From contig CAJXHQ010000010.1 of assembly GCA_913054485.1 (NCBI GenBank), positions 1-19,361 on the forward strand: 19,361 nt of DNA. The letters are read 5' to 3'. A model generated the notes under the pieces. It worked only from the letters and a program-made list of their open reading frames with translations. It was not told where the DNA came from and did no database searches. Position numbers and translations under genes: made by a program. Shown here piece by piece: positions 1 to 7,222 of the stretch. This DNA is from an uncultured Paracoccaceae bacterium. GTDB taxonomy: Bacteria > Pseudomonadota > Alphaproteobacteria > Rhodobacterales > Rhodobacteraceae. Positions within the stretch are counted from its first letter, which is position 1; each line of letters begins with the position of its first letter.

Positions 1-282
1 GACACCGGCAAGATCATTCGCGAAACCAGTGCGCAAATCGCCTATGTCGCGGAGTATTTCCGATATTTTGCTGGCCTTGCGGATAAAATCGAAGGCGCGC
101 ATCTGCCGATCGATAAACCCGATATGGACGTATGGCTGCGCCGGGAATCGGTTGGTGTCATCGCGGCCATTGTGCCGTGGAATTCCCAGCTGTTCTTGTC
201 GGCGGTGAAGGGCACGCCGATCTGCACCACGTCTTCCCCCGGCACCAGCACGTCGCTGATCCAGTTCGGGGTCCAGGTGTAG
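1..282 (+). pseudogene. Aldehyde dehydrogenase fragment, truncated at both ends
   Basis: The frame opens outside the window and reads an NAD(P)-dependent aldehyde dehydrogenase segment: RETSAQIAYVAEYFRYFAGL, then a WLRRESVGVIAAIVPWNSQL stretch. PWN is the conserved family motif carrying the oxyanion-hole asparagine. Homology stops after LFLSAVK at about base 210, where the family would continue with LGPALAAGNT. The frame then reads about 23 unrelated residues, which are antisense of the neighbouring proX-like gene, to a TAG at 280-282. The downstream catalytic Glu and Cys regions are therefore missing, and the product should be inactive. The substrate cannot be told from this piece. A betaine-aldehyde role is tempting because of the neighbour but is not shown. 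The break could be a real rearrangement or an assembly error. Confidence 0.8.
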
Positions 283-902
283 TAAAGGATCGCGCCGCCT
301 TCGTTGTAGCGGGTGATGGTATCGGCCATGATCGCGAAATAGCTGCCCTGGTCGTGCTCCACTGCATCGCGCAGTTCGTAAGCGTCCAAGTGGTTCTCAA
401 TCGCCAGCTCGCAGCCCCAGCCGGGGTTGCAGCCCGACAGGTTCGCCAGCCCGTCGCCATCCGCATCGAACAGCGCGGCAACGGCCGGGTCCTTCAGCTG
501 ATCAATGCTGGTGATGCCATGGGCCTCGGCTGTCTTCTTGTCGATGTAATAGCCCTGACCCGCGCCCTTGATGGCAGGGTTCACGCGGGTCATCGTGCTT
601 TCCCCGCCGGATTTGTCGAAGAAGCCGTTGTGCAGCGGTTTCCAGTGGTTGAACGTATAGCTCGCGTCACCCGAGGCCACAGCCAGATGCACGGCGGGGA
701 AATCGGCTTCCAGCGTCTCCTGAACGTCATAGCCCAGTTTCTCCAGCCCGATCTGCAGCACCATGTGCTGGAACCAGGCATTGGCGGGCGAACCCTTGAT
801 CGGCTCAACCTTAACGCCCTCGCCGGGCATGTCGGCGGCAAAAGCAGGAACGGCGAGGCAGACGGCTGCGGTTGCAGCCAGCAAGACGGATTTGACGGTC
901 AT
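42..902 (-). pseudogene. Glycine betaine/proline ABC transporter binding protein (ProX-like), 3'-truncated
   Basis: This is the periplasmic binding protein of an osmoprotectant ABC importer. The start ATG at 902 is preceded by GGGAG and gives a clear signal peptide ending AVPAFA-ADMPGEG. Family landmarks follow in order: LASGDA-like VASGDASYTFNHWKPLH, GQGYYIDKKTAE, LFDADGDG, LSGCNPGWGCE, YFAIMADTITRYNEG and YYTWTPNWISDVLVPGEDV. These match E. coli ProX closely in order and spacing. After VPFTADKN (about residue 231) the family continues for roughly 100 residues. Here the frame instead runs about 55 residues through antisense aldehyde dehydrogenase sequence to a stop at 42. Much of the second lobe is lost, so the protein is probably non-functional. 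No permease or ATPase partner lies in the window. Confidence 0.8.
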
Positions 903-952
903 TTCAGGAACTCCCTGGGCGGCAGGCTTTGTGCCGGCCTGATTGTTGATGG

Positions 953-1028
953 CCACACTGTTATGGCAGCCCGCGCATCTGTGAAGTTCCAAAACCCGTT
1001 CCACTATGTTAACCACAGCGTTATGGCA
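953..1028. repeat. Imperfect 16-bp direct repeat in the proX-lysR divergent region
   Basis: CCACACTGTTATGGCA (953-968) and CCACAGCGTTATGGCA (1013-1028) match at 14 of 16 positions and lie exactly 60 bp apart. Each contains an in-frame ATG that could start the lysR gene (963 or 1023). The second copy is flanked by a TAAC-N6-GTTA dyad. It may be a regulator binding repeat or a small duplication. Confidence 0.5.
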
Positions 1029-1949
1029 AACCTGCGTAAAGACCTCTCCAAACTCTCCGGGCTGATCGTATTCGAGGCCGCCGCCCGCGCCGATAACTTC
1101 AGCCGCGCAGCCGAAGAGCTGGGCATGACACGCGTATCCGTCAGCCGCCAGATCGCTGATCTGGAAGGAGACTTGGGCACGCGGCTGTTTTACCGGGACC
1201 ACCGCAAGACCCGGCTGACACAGGACGGAAGAGTTCTGGAAACCGTTGTAAAACCGGCTTTGAATGATATTGCGGCGGTAATGAACCAGATACGGAGCAG
1301 TGCCGGGGATGCCCGGCTGACGGTAACAACCACCACAGCTGTTGCCACTTACTGGCTGATGCCGCGGATGGTTGACTTCAGTGTTCTGCACCCGGACGTA
1401 GAGCTGAACCTAGTGGTCTCGGACCGGTATCTGGACCTTGAGGCTGAGCAGATAGATGTTGCGATTCGCTACACGGAAGAGGGAACGGCAGGCACCGATG
1501 CGACGCCGCTCTTCCGCGAGCGGATCTACCCGGTCTACAGCCCCAAGTACCAACCGCGCACCGCGATGGAAAAGCCAGAGGATCTCTTGCGGGAAAACCT
1601 CCTGTCGCTCTCGGGCCGCTACAAGCGCGGCGCACGCTGGGCCAGCTGGTTCACCCAGGTCGGCCTCGCCGCGCCGGACAGTAAGGGGGTGGCAATCAAC
1701 ACTTATATCAACATGCTTCAGGCCGCACTGGAAGGCCAGGGCGTCGGACTGGCAGGCTTCCCGCTGGTGGACCAGTACCTGGCTGACGGCACCCTGCTGG
1801 CAAACCCTGGGTTCCCCTCGGTAGAGCGTGACTTCTTCTACCTGATCAACACAACAGGCGGACGCCCCGATGCCGAAGTGTTCTGCTCTTGGGTCCGCAG
1901 CGAGGCGCTGAGAACATTAAGCGAAGAACGCAACAAACACCCGGGCTGA
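1023..1949 (+). CDS. LysR-family transcriptional regulator (GcvA-like)
   Basis: The product has 308 residues, the normal length for a LysR regulator. An N-terminal winged helix-turn-helix occupies about residues 9-65 (NFSRAAEELGMTRVSVSRQI recognition region). A LysR substrate-binding domain follows at about residues 90-300 (TATYWLMP-like TTAVATYWLMPRMVDF, IDVAIRY, GVGLAGFPLV). It diverges from the truncated proX-like gene, the usual arrangement for a regulator of its neighbour, so a betaine or osmoprotectant-linked role is plausible but unproven. I chose ATG 1023 because the domain begins almost at once after it. ATG 963, 20 codons upstream in frame, is possible, and neither has a strong ribosome-binding site. 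A terminator follows at 1983-2012. Confidence 0.85.
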   Translation: MANLRKDLSKLSGLIVFEAAARADNFSRAAEELGMTRVSVSRQIADLEGDLGTRLFYRDHRKTRLTQDGRVLETVVKPALNDIAAVMNQIRSSAGDARLTVTTTTAVATYWLMPRMVDFSVLHPDVELNLVVSDRYLDLEAEQIDVAIRYTEEGTAGTDATPLFRERIYPVYSPKYQPRTAMEKPEDLLRENLLSLSGRYKRGARWASWFTQVGLAAPDSKGVAINTYINMLQAALEGQGVGLAGFPLVDQYLADGTLLANPGFPSVERDFFYLINTTGGRPDAEVFCSWVRSEALRTLSEERNKHPG

Positions 1950-1982
1950 CCCTGCTGCCTGCGCCATGCTACCCTGCTGAAA

Positions 1983-2012
1983 AGGCCGTGATCCGCTGGC
2001 CTCCTATTTTTT
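1983..2012 (+). terminator. Rho-independent terminator of the lysR gene
   Basis: AGGCC (1983-1987) pairs with GGCCT (1998-2002) around a 10-nt loop, followed shortly by six T residues (2007-2012). The T-tract lies inside the last two lysine codons of the convergent tctA gene, so the terminator overlaps that coding end. Confidence 0.6.
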
Positions 2013-3584
2013 CCTAGCGAGCAAAACCACCAGGATCACCGCCGCCGCCAGCATGCCGCAGGCAACCGGGCTGCGGAACAGGAAGAAGGGATCTCCCCCC
2101 GAGGCCGAGAACGCCTGGCGCGCGGTGTTTTCCAGCGATCCGGCCAGGATGAAGGCGATCACGAAGGGCAACACAGAGATTTCCAGCACCCGGAAAAAGA
2201 AGCCGAGCACGCCGAAGCCGATGGCCACCCAAAGGGCGGCAAGGCTGGTTTCCTGCACGTAGATCGCGGTCAGCGTCACCAGCAGCACCACGGGCAGCAG
2301 GATGCGGTTCGGCACCCGTGCCATCACCCCCATGGAGCGCATGAAGATGCCGCCGATGGTCCAGTTCAGAAGATTGCCCAGCGCCATCAGGGTAAAGATG
2401 CCAAAGGCCACCACCAGCTCCGGATTGATCTCGGGTGCGGCGAAATTGAAGACGGAGGGGCCGGGATTGAACCCGCCGATACTGTCAGCTGCCAGGATCA
2501 GGAAAACCGCTGCGGCATTACCAGGGATGCCAAGGCTCAGCACCGGGATCAGGTTTGCGCCGGAGACGGCCGAATTGGCAGCCTCGGTCGCGGCGATGCC
2601 CTCAGGGATGCCCTCTCCGAATGATTTGTCGGTTGGCCCTTTGCGGGTCTCGTGCCGCCGCTTGCCCAGCGAATGACCCAGGGTCGCCGCCAGGGTAGAG
2701 CCAACACCGGGCAGCGCGCCGACCATGCAGCCGATCAGGGACGAGCGGCCGATATGGGGCAGGATGCGGCGGATATCGCCGGGGCGCAGGCCGTCGGGCG
2801 CAAGGTCGGCATTGTGATCTTCCGCGCGCTTGCGCCGGATGCCGCGCCACATGTCGAAGATCGATTTGAACACCTCGCCCAGGATCAGAACGCCCAGCAC
2901 GGCAGCGATCAGCGGGAACCCGTCCGACAGGGCCTCTACGCCCATGGTCAGCCGTGGGTGGAACCCCTGCCCCGTCGCCACATAGGCTGACACCATCCCG
3001 AGGCTGACCGAGATCAGCCCCTTGGCAACCGAGGCTCCCATGACGGCAGCAATGAAGGACAGCGACAGGATGATCAGCGCGGTCTTTTCCGGCAGATCCA
3101 GCACCGACTCGACCATAACGGCAAGGAAAGGCGCGCAGACAAACAGCACAATATCCGAGACCGTATCACCTGAGACAGAGGAGAAATGCGCGATTTTCAG
3201 CGCCCGTTCCGGCGTGCCGCGCAGGGTCATCGGATGCCCATCGAGCGTGGTCATGAAGGCGTCCGGCGTGCCCGGTGTGTTGAACAGGATCGCAGGCACC
3301 GCGCCGCCGACGGTGGCCCCTTTCATGATGCCGATCAGGAAGGCAAAAACCGGCAGCAGCGCATCCGCCGACACCCCGAAGACCGAGATCAGGATTGGCA
3401 GCGACACCGCCATGGCCATCGGCCCCGCAAGGCCCGGAGTGGCCCCCACGGCAATACCGGTCAGCAGGCCGCACAGCAGCATCACCAGCGGTGCCGGGAT
3501 GCCGATCCCTGCAAGCGAGAACAGCGCGGGTGCCTCGAACACGGCCAGAACACCGAGCCAGATATAGGAGATGGCTTCGCTCAT
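2004..3584 (-). CDS. tctA: Tripartite tricarboxylate transporter, large membrane subunit TctA
   Basis: The 526-residue, strongly hydrophobic protein has the normal TctA length. Family features include GIAVGATPGLAGPMAMAVSL, FAFLIGIMKGATVGGAVPAI, FNTPGTPDAFMTTLDGHP, and LSLGIPGNAAAVFLI in the second half. A polar loop lies around residues 250-330. It is the main permease of a secondary, binding-protein-dependent carboxylate uptake system in the inner membrane. The start overlaps the tctB stop by 4 bp (ATGA), which implies translational coupling. It is the last gene of the minus-strand tctCBA operon. The family is clear. The substrate is unknown. Confidence 0.93.
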   Translation of the reverse strand: MSEAISYIWLGVLAVFEAPALFSLAGIGIPAPLVMLLCGLLTGIAVGATPGLAGPMAMAVSLPILISVFGVSADALLPVFAFLIGIMKGATVGGAVPAILFNTPGTPDAFMTTLDGHPMTLRGTPERALKIAHFSSVSGDTVSDIVLFVCAPFLAVMVESVLDLPEKTALIILSLSFIAAVMGASVAKGLISVSLGMVSAYVATGQGFHPRLTMGVEALSDGFPLIAAVLGVLILGEVFKSIFDMWRGIRRKRAEDHNADLAPDGLRPGDIRRILPHIGRSSLIGCMVGALPGVGSTLAATLGHSLGKRRHETRKGPTDKSFGEGIPEGIAATEAANSAVSGANLIPVLSLGIPGNAAAVFLILAADSIGGFNPGPSVFNFAAPEINPELVVAFGIFTLMALGNLLNWTIGGIFMRSMGVMARVPNRILLPVVLLVTLTAIYVQETSLAALWVAIGFGVLGFFFRVLEISVLPFVIAFILAGSLENTARQAFSASGGDPFFLFRSPVACGMLAAAVILVVLLARKK

Positions 3585-4144
3585 ACGTCACCGTTCGGAG
3601 GCAGGAGAAGATCGTCAAACGGCAGATCATAGAGCAGGATCATCGCCAGTGCCGCAGCGAGACCAATCAGGAAGAACCGCAGGCGCAGCTTGCGCGACGC
3701 AAGACAGATGAAGGCCCCGACAAGGCTGCTGCCGCCCAGCGCAAAACCCAGGTATTTCCACGGCACAGTGTCGCGCAGCTCGCGGTAACCGGCGCCCTCG
3801 CCGCCCGCACCAAGCAGCGCCACGGCCATGGGGCCGGTCCAGCGCATCGCGGCCAGGGACAAGGCAAAGATCAGCAGCAGCCCGCCGGTAAAGACCAGGT
3901 GGTGCCGGGTGATCAGCTGCTGCGCCGGTTTGCTGCGGGTCTCCCATAAAAGCAGCAGGCCCGAGAAGATCAGCAGGCTGAAGGCCACCGCAGGGGCCAG
4001 CGCGTCGCCGATACGGTATTTGCCGCGGGCCTTCTCCACCAGGCCCGAGCCGGTGTCCGCAGGGACCCAGACCGCAAGGGCCAGGATCCCGAGAACAACA
4101 GCCAGAAGGCCGAGCATGGCGTTTGGTTTACGCAAGAACTCCAC
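3581..4144 (-). CDS. tctB: Tripartite tricarboxylate transporter, small membrane subunit TctB
   Basis: The product has 187 residues with at least four hydrophobic segments (AMLGLLAVVLGILALAVWVP near the N-terminus, AFSLLIFSGLLLLW, TGGLLLIFALSLAA, LGFALGGSSLVGAFICLA). It pairs with TctA. A TTG at 4168 is a possible longer start, but GTG 4144 is preferred: an AGGAAGAGG ribosome-binding site lies about 7 nt upstream, and the first membrane segment then follows directly. It lies 36 bp downstream of tctC and overlaps tctA by 4 bp. TctB sequences are poorly conserved, so the call rests partly on position between tctC and tctA. Confidence 0.85.
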   Translation of the reverse strand: MEFLRKPNAMLGLLAVVLGILALAVWVPADTGSGLVEKARGKYRIGDALAPAVAFSLLIFSGLLLLWETRSKPAQQLITRHHLVFTGGLLLIFALSLAAMRWTGPMAVALLGAGGEGAGYRELRDTVPWKYLGFALGGSSLVGAFICLASRKLRLRFFLIGLAAALAMILLYDLPFDDLLLPPNGDV

Positions 4145-4180
4145 GTCCCGCCCTCTTCCTGATGGCAATGATAGGCCGGG

Positions 4181-5134
4181 TTACTCGGTCACGTCTTTCA
4201 GCAGCGCCTGCGAGTCCCCGGCGGCCTTTGCCAGCATGGCGTCCAGCTCGTCACCCTTGATCACGGTGGCACCGCCAAAGGCGCGGGTCACCAGCTGCGA
4301 TGCACCGGTCCCGCTGTCAGCCAGAACCTCTGCAATCGCCCCGGCCAGAGCATCGCGCACAGCGGGGTCCATGCCGCCCGGCGCGGCAAACATGAAGTTG
4401 CCGTCGAGGTAGAACTGGCTGCCGATATCGGTGATCGACGGCGCCTCCGGGGTTTCACGCAGCGGGGTATCGATGCCGCGCGCCACGTTGATCATCTCAC
4501 CCTGGGCCACCGCCTTGGCCTGCGCACCGGCCACCCAGCCGATATCCAGGTCACCGCCGCGCAATCCGTTCATGATCGCCTTGCCGCCTTTGACCGACAC
4601 GATATTGAAGTCGATCCCGGCCCCTTTGCCCAGATGATAGGCCATATCGCCCTGACGGGTGGTGGCGGTGCCGAAGCGCACGGCCTTACCGGCCTCTGCA
4701 GCTGCCTTCACCTGCTCCCAGCTGGAGAATTCACCGTCTGCCATGGCAACCAGCCCCATCCGGAAGGCCGCGGTGGTGGCCAGCGGGGTAAAATCCCCGG
4801 CATTCAGCCCGCTTTCGGGCGACGCCACAAGATTATAGGCCATCGTTTCGGTCACGATCATGCCGATGGCCGTGCCGTCAGCAGGCTCGTCCTTCAGGGC
4901 TGTCAGCAGGTTCAGGCCGCTGTTGCCGGTGACCTGCTCGGGCAGGATGGTCCAGCCGTGTTTCGCTTCGATTGCCTCGGCGATCAGGCGGGCCTGGGTG
5001 TCGGCGCCACCGCCCGCGCCAAAGCCGATCATCAGCTTGATCGGACCCGGCGGGGTCCAGTCGGCGGCAAGGGCGGCCAGCGGGGCGGCAACGGTGACTG
5101 CTGCAACGGCGAAAGTTCTCAGGAATCGGTTCAT
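4181..5134 (-). CDS. tctC: Tripartite tricarboxylate transporter, periplasmic binding protein TctC (Bug family)
   Basis: The product has 317 residues: a signal peptide MNRFLRTFAVAAVTVAAPLA ending ALAA-DWTP, then the Bug/TctC fold with PIKLMIGFGAGGGADTQARL (ligand-loop region), GNSGLNLL, DGTAIGMI, a FGTATTRQGD segment, VKGGKAIMNGLRGGDLDIGW and a C-terminal helical end. ATG 5134 is chosen because AGAGGAG lies about 7 nt upstream and the signal peptide begins there. An in-frame longer start at 5185 would run into the promoter palindrome. It is the first gene of the operon. It delivers the solute to TctAB and decides substrate choice. Bug proteins mostly bind carboxylates or other small anions. 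The actual ligand cannot be read from the sequence. Confidence 0.92.
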   Translation of the reverse strand: MNRFLRTFAVAAVTVAAPLAALAADWTPPGPIKLMIGFGAGGGADTQARLIAEAIEAKHGWTILPEQVTGNSGLNLLTALKDEPADGTAIGMIVTETMAYNLVASPESGLNAGDFTPLATTAAFRMGLVAMADGEFSSWEQVKAAAEAGKAVRFGTATTRQGDMAYHLGKGAGIDFNIVSVKGGKAIMNGLRGGDLDIGWVAGAQAKAVAQGEMINVARGIDTPLRETPEAPSITDIGSQFYLDGNFMFAAPGGMDPAVRDALAGAIAEVLADSGTGASQLVTRAFGGATVIKGDELDAMLAKAAGDSQALLKDVTE

Positions 5135-5171
5135 GATGGGTCTCCTCTGGCAGCGGAGCATTCGGCAATAA

Positions 5172-5207
5172 GGTGGAAAAGTCAACGATCAGGTTGACAT
5201 TTCCACC
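5172..5207. promoter_or_regulatory. Near-perfect 36-bp palindrome between tctC and marR, probable MarR operator
   Basis: GGTGGAAAAGTCAAC (5172-5186) and GTTGACATTTCCACC (5193-5207) are inverted repeats with 14 of 15 bases matching, around the 6-nt spacer GATCAG. Each arm carries an outward-facing -35-like element: TTGACA at 5194-5199 for the plus strand, TTGACT at 5185-5180 for the minus strand. The matching -10 boxes are weak. A dimeric regulator bound here could block both divergent promoters. The adjacent MarR protein is the obvious candidate. Confidence 0.7.
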
Positions 5208-5247
5208 ACCGTTCGGAAGCTAGGGACGCCTAGAGGGGGAACAGGAC

Positions 5248-5739
5248 ATGGCCAAGACCGAGTCGGATAGCGCAATTGACCTGGGATTGCCGCTGGCATT
5301 CCAGATCGCCCAGCTGCACTCCGCCTTGAATGCCCAGGCCAAGGCGATCATTGCCCGCCACGGCACGCTGAACCTGGCCCAGTGGCGTATCCTGCGGCTG
5401 GTGGCCTGGGGCATCGCCGACACCACCACACGGGTGCGCAAAGCGGCCGGAATAGACAAGGGCCAGTTCAGCAAGATGCTGAGCCTGCTGGAGAAAGACG
5501 GCCATGTTGAGATCCTGCCCTACCCAGACGACAAGCGGCAGCACCTGATCCGGCTGACCGAAAAGGGCCGCGCTGCCCATGACCGGCTCGGCCCCGAGCT
5601 GGACGCGCGCCAGCAGCATCTGCTGAAGGCCCTGACCCCGCAGCAGCGCGAGATAATCCAGAGCGCGATCCGCGCCCTCGCCAGAGCCGCTGAATGCACC
5701 GATTTCACACAAGCCCAAGACCCGGAAAAGGACGCCTGA
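5248..5739 (+). CDS. MarR-family transcriptional regulator
   Basis: The 163-residue product has a winged helix-turn-helix. The stretch LAQWRILRLVAWGIADTTTR leads into the recognition region DKGQFSKMLSLLEKDGHVE (residues 70-88), and the wing carries the typical PDDKRQHLIRLTEKG motif (Asp94-Asp95 and Arg97). Flanking helices would form the dimer interface. MarR proteins usually repress their own and neighbouring genes until a ligand, often an aromatic or organic acid, binds. Three bases separate its stop from the sulfatase start, so both are probably cotranscribed. A strong palindrome lies just upstream, between this gene and the divergent tctCBA operon. Confidence 0.93.
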   Translation: MAKTESDSAIDLGLPLAFQIAQLHSALNAQAKAIIARHGTLNLAQWRILRLVAWGIADTTTRVRKAAGIDKGQFSKMLSLLEKDGHVEILPYPDDKRQHLIRLTEKGRAAHDRLGPELDARQQHLLKALTPQQREIIQSAIRALARAAECTDFTQAQDPEKDA

Positions 5740-5742
5740 TCC

Positions 5743-7188
5743 ATGAGCACCCGCCCCAATCTTCTGGTCATCCTGTCGGATCAGCACCAGTCTCGCGCCC
5801 TGTCCTGCGCCGGCCATCCGGTGGCGCAGACGCCGAACCTTGATGCGCTGGCGGCGCGCGGCACACGGTTCACCAATGCCTATACGCCCTCGCCGATCTG
5901 CGTGCCCGCGCGGGCCGCCTTTGCCACCGGGCGCTATCCGCATGACATCCGGCTCTGGGACAATGCGATGCCCTATACAGGCACCCCGCGCGGATGGGGC
6001 CACGCGCTTCAGGACAAAGGCGTGCGGGTCGAAAGCATCGGCAAGCTGCACTACCGCGCGATCGAGGACGACGCAGGTTTCGACGTGCAGCATATCCCAA
6101 TGCATGTGGCCGGCGGCGTCGGCATGGTCTGGGGCTCTATCCGCCGCGAGGAGGATCGGGTCTACAACAAGCAGGTGCGCATGATGGGTGACACTGTCGG
6201 CCCCGGCGAAAGCAGCTACACCCGCTATGACCGCGCGGTCACGGACCGCACCTGCAACTGGCTGGAGGATGCGGCCGAGGATGCGGACCCCTGGTGCCTA
6301 TATGTGGGGCTGGTCGCCCCGCACCACCCGCTGATTGCCCCGCAGGAGTACTACGATCTTTACCCCCGCGATCAGCTGCCCGCTGACAAGCTGCACCCGC
6401 GCGACGGATACCAGCAGCACCCCTGGATCGAAAAGATGGCCTTTGCCATGGTCGGCGAGGACGGCTGGGAGGACGAGGCCGAGCGCAGGGCCGCCATTGC
6501 CGCCTACTACGGGCTGACCAGCTACATGGATCATAACATCGGCCGCATCGTGGCGGCGCTGAAGGCTAGTGGTCAGTATGACAATACCACCATCATCTAT
6601 TCCAGCGACCACGGCGAGAACCTCGGGGTACGCGGGCTCTGGGGCAAGATGAACATGTACGAGGAATCCGCCGCCATTCCGCTGATCGTGGCCCCTGCCC
6701 CTGATGCCGGCACTGCGGCGCCGCAAACCTGCGCCACCACGGCGAGCCTGCTGGATGTCTCTGAAACCATTCTGGATCACTTTGATGCGGAGCTTCCGGG
6801 CGACCGTCCGGGACAGTCCCTCTACGGTCTTGCTGCGCAGCGCGAGGACCGCGAACGCGCGGTCTTCAGCGAATACCACGCAATCGGCGCGGTGTCGGGC
6901 AGCTTCATGCTGCGCAAGGGACGCTGGAAGCTGATCGAATACGCAGGTTTCGAACCGGAGCTTTTCGATCTGGACGCCGACCCGGAAGAGATCTGCAACC
7001 TGGCGCAGAGCCCCGATCACGCCGCCGCGCTGGCCGGGATGCAAGCCGAAATGCGAAAGGTCTGCGACCCGGAGACCGTCGACGCCCAGGCTTTTGCCGA
7101 CCAGGATACGCTGATCGAACATTACGGCGGCAAGGCGGCGGCGGCCAAGCTGGGCGCGCCATCGGCCACCCCGCCCCCTGCAACCTGA
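5743..7188 (+). CDS. Type I sulfatase, choline-sulfatase-like, cytoplasmic
   Basis: The 481-residue protein belongs to the alkaline phosphatase superfamily. NLLVILSDQHQ at the N-terminus supplies metal-binding Asp13. SPICVPARAAFATGR holds the C-x-P-x-R sulfatase signature, with Cys53 the residue that would be converted to formylglycine. GKLHY and SSDHGENLG (Asp289-His290) complete the active-site set. WDNAMPY, RGLWGKMNMYEESAAIPL and ELFDLDADPEE resemble choline sulfatases such as BetC in order and context. No signal peptide is visible, so it should act in the cytoplasm on an imported sulfate ester. Its pairing with marR and a divergent TTT transporter suggests that the TTT brings in the substrate. 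A phosphonate monoester hydrolase activity in the same superfamily is possible. A formylglycine-generating enzyme must be encoded elsewhere. Confidence 0.85.
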   Translation: MSTRPNLLVILSDQHQSRALSCAGHPVAQTPNLDALAARGTRFTNAYTPSPICVPARAAFATGRYPHDIRLWDNAMPYTGTPRGWGHALQDKGVRVESIGKLHYRAIEDDAGFDVQHIPMHVAGGVGMVWGSIRREEDRVYNKQVRMMGDTVGPGESSYTRYDRAVTDRTCNWLEDAAEDADPWCLYVGLVAPHHPLIAPQEYYDLYPRDQLPADKLHPRDGYQQHPWIEKMAFAMVGEDGWEDEAERRAAIAAYYGLTSYMDHNIGRIVAALKASGQYDNTTIIYSSDHGENLGVRGLWGKMNMYEESAAIPLIVAPAPDAGTAAPQTCATTASLLDVSETILDHFDAELPGDRPGQSLYGLAAQREDRERAVFSEYHAIGAVSGSFMLRKGRWKLIEYAGFEPELFDLDADPEEICNLAQSPDHAAALAGMQAEMRKVCDPETVDAQAFADQDTLIEHYGGKAAAAKLGAPSATPPPAT

Positions 7189-7197
7189 CCTGTAGCT

Positions 7198-7222
7198 GCA
7201 GGCGGGCTCAGGTCCCGCCTGC
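7198..7222. terminator. Stem-loop between convergent sulfatase and permease genes
   Basis: GCAGGCGGG (7198-7206) and CCCGCCTGC (7214-7222) form a perfect 9-bp stem with a 7-nt loop that contains the permease stop codon. It lies at the end of two converging operons, but no T-tract follows on either strand. It may be a weak bidirectional terminator or a 3'-end stabilising hairpin. Confidence 0.4.

Noticed and set aside
180..185. EcoRI site (GAATTC) at the aldehyde dehydrogenase/proX junction, possible cloning scar
   Set aside because: These bases encode the conserved W-N-S of the PWNS motif of aldehyde dehydrogenases, so the site is explained by the gene and lies just before the break.
5230..6105. 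Minus-strand frame of 291 codons opposite marR and the sulfatase
   Set aside because: The plus strand holds MarR and sulfatase motifs, and this frame would also cross the start region of marR without its own family signal.
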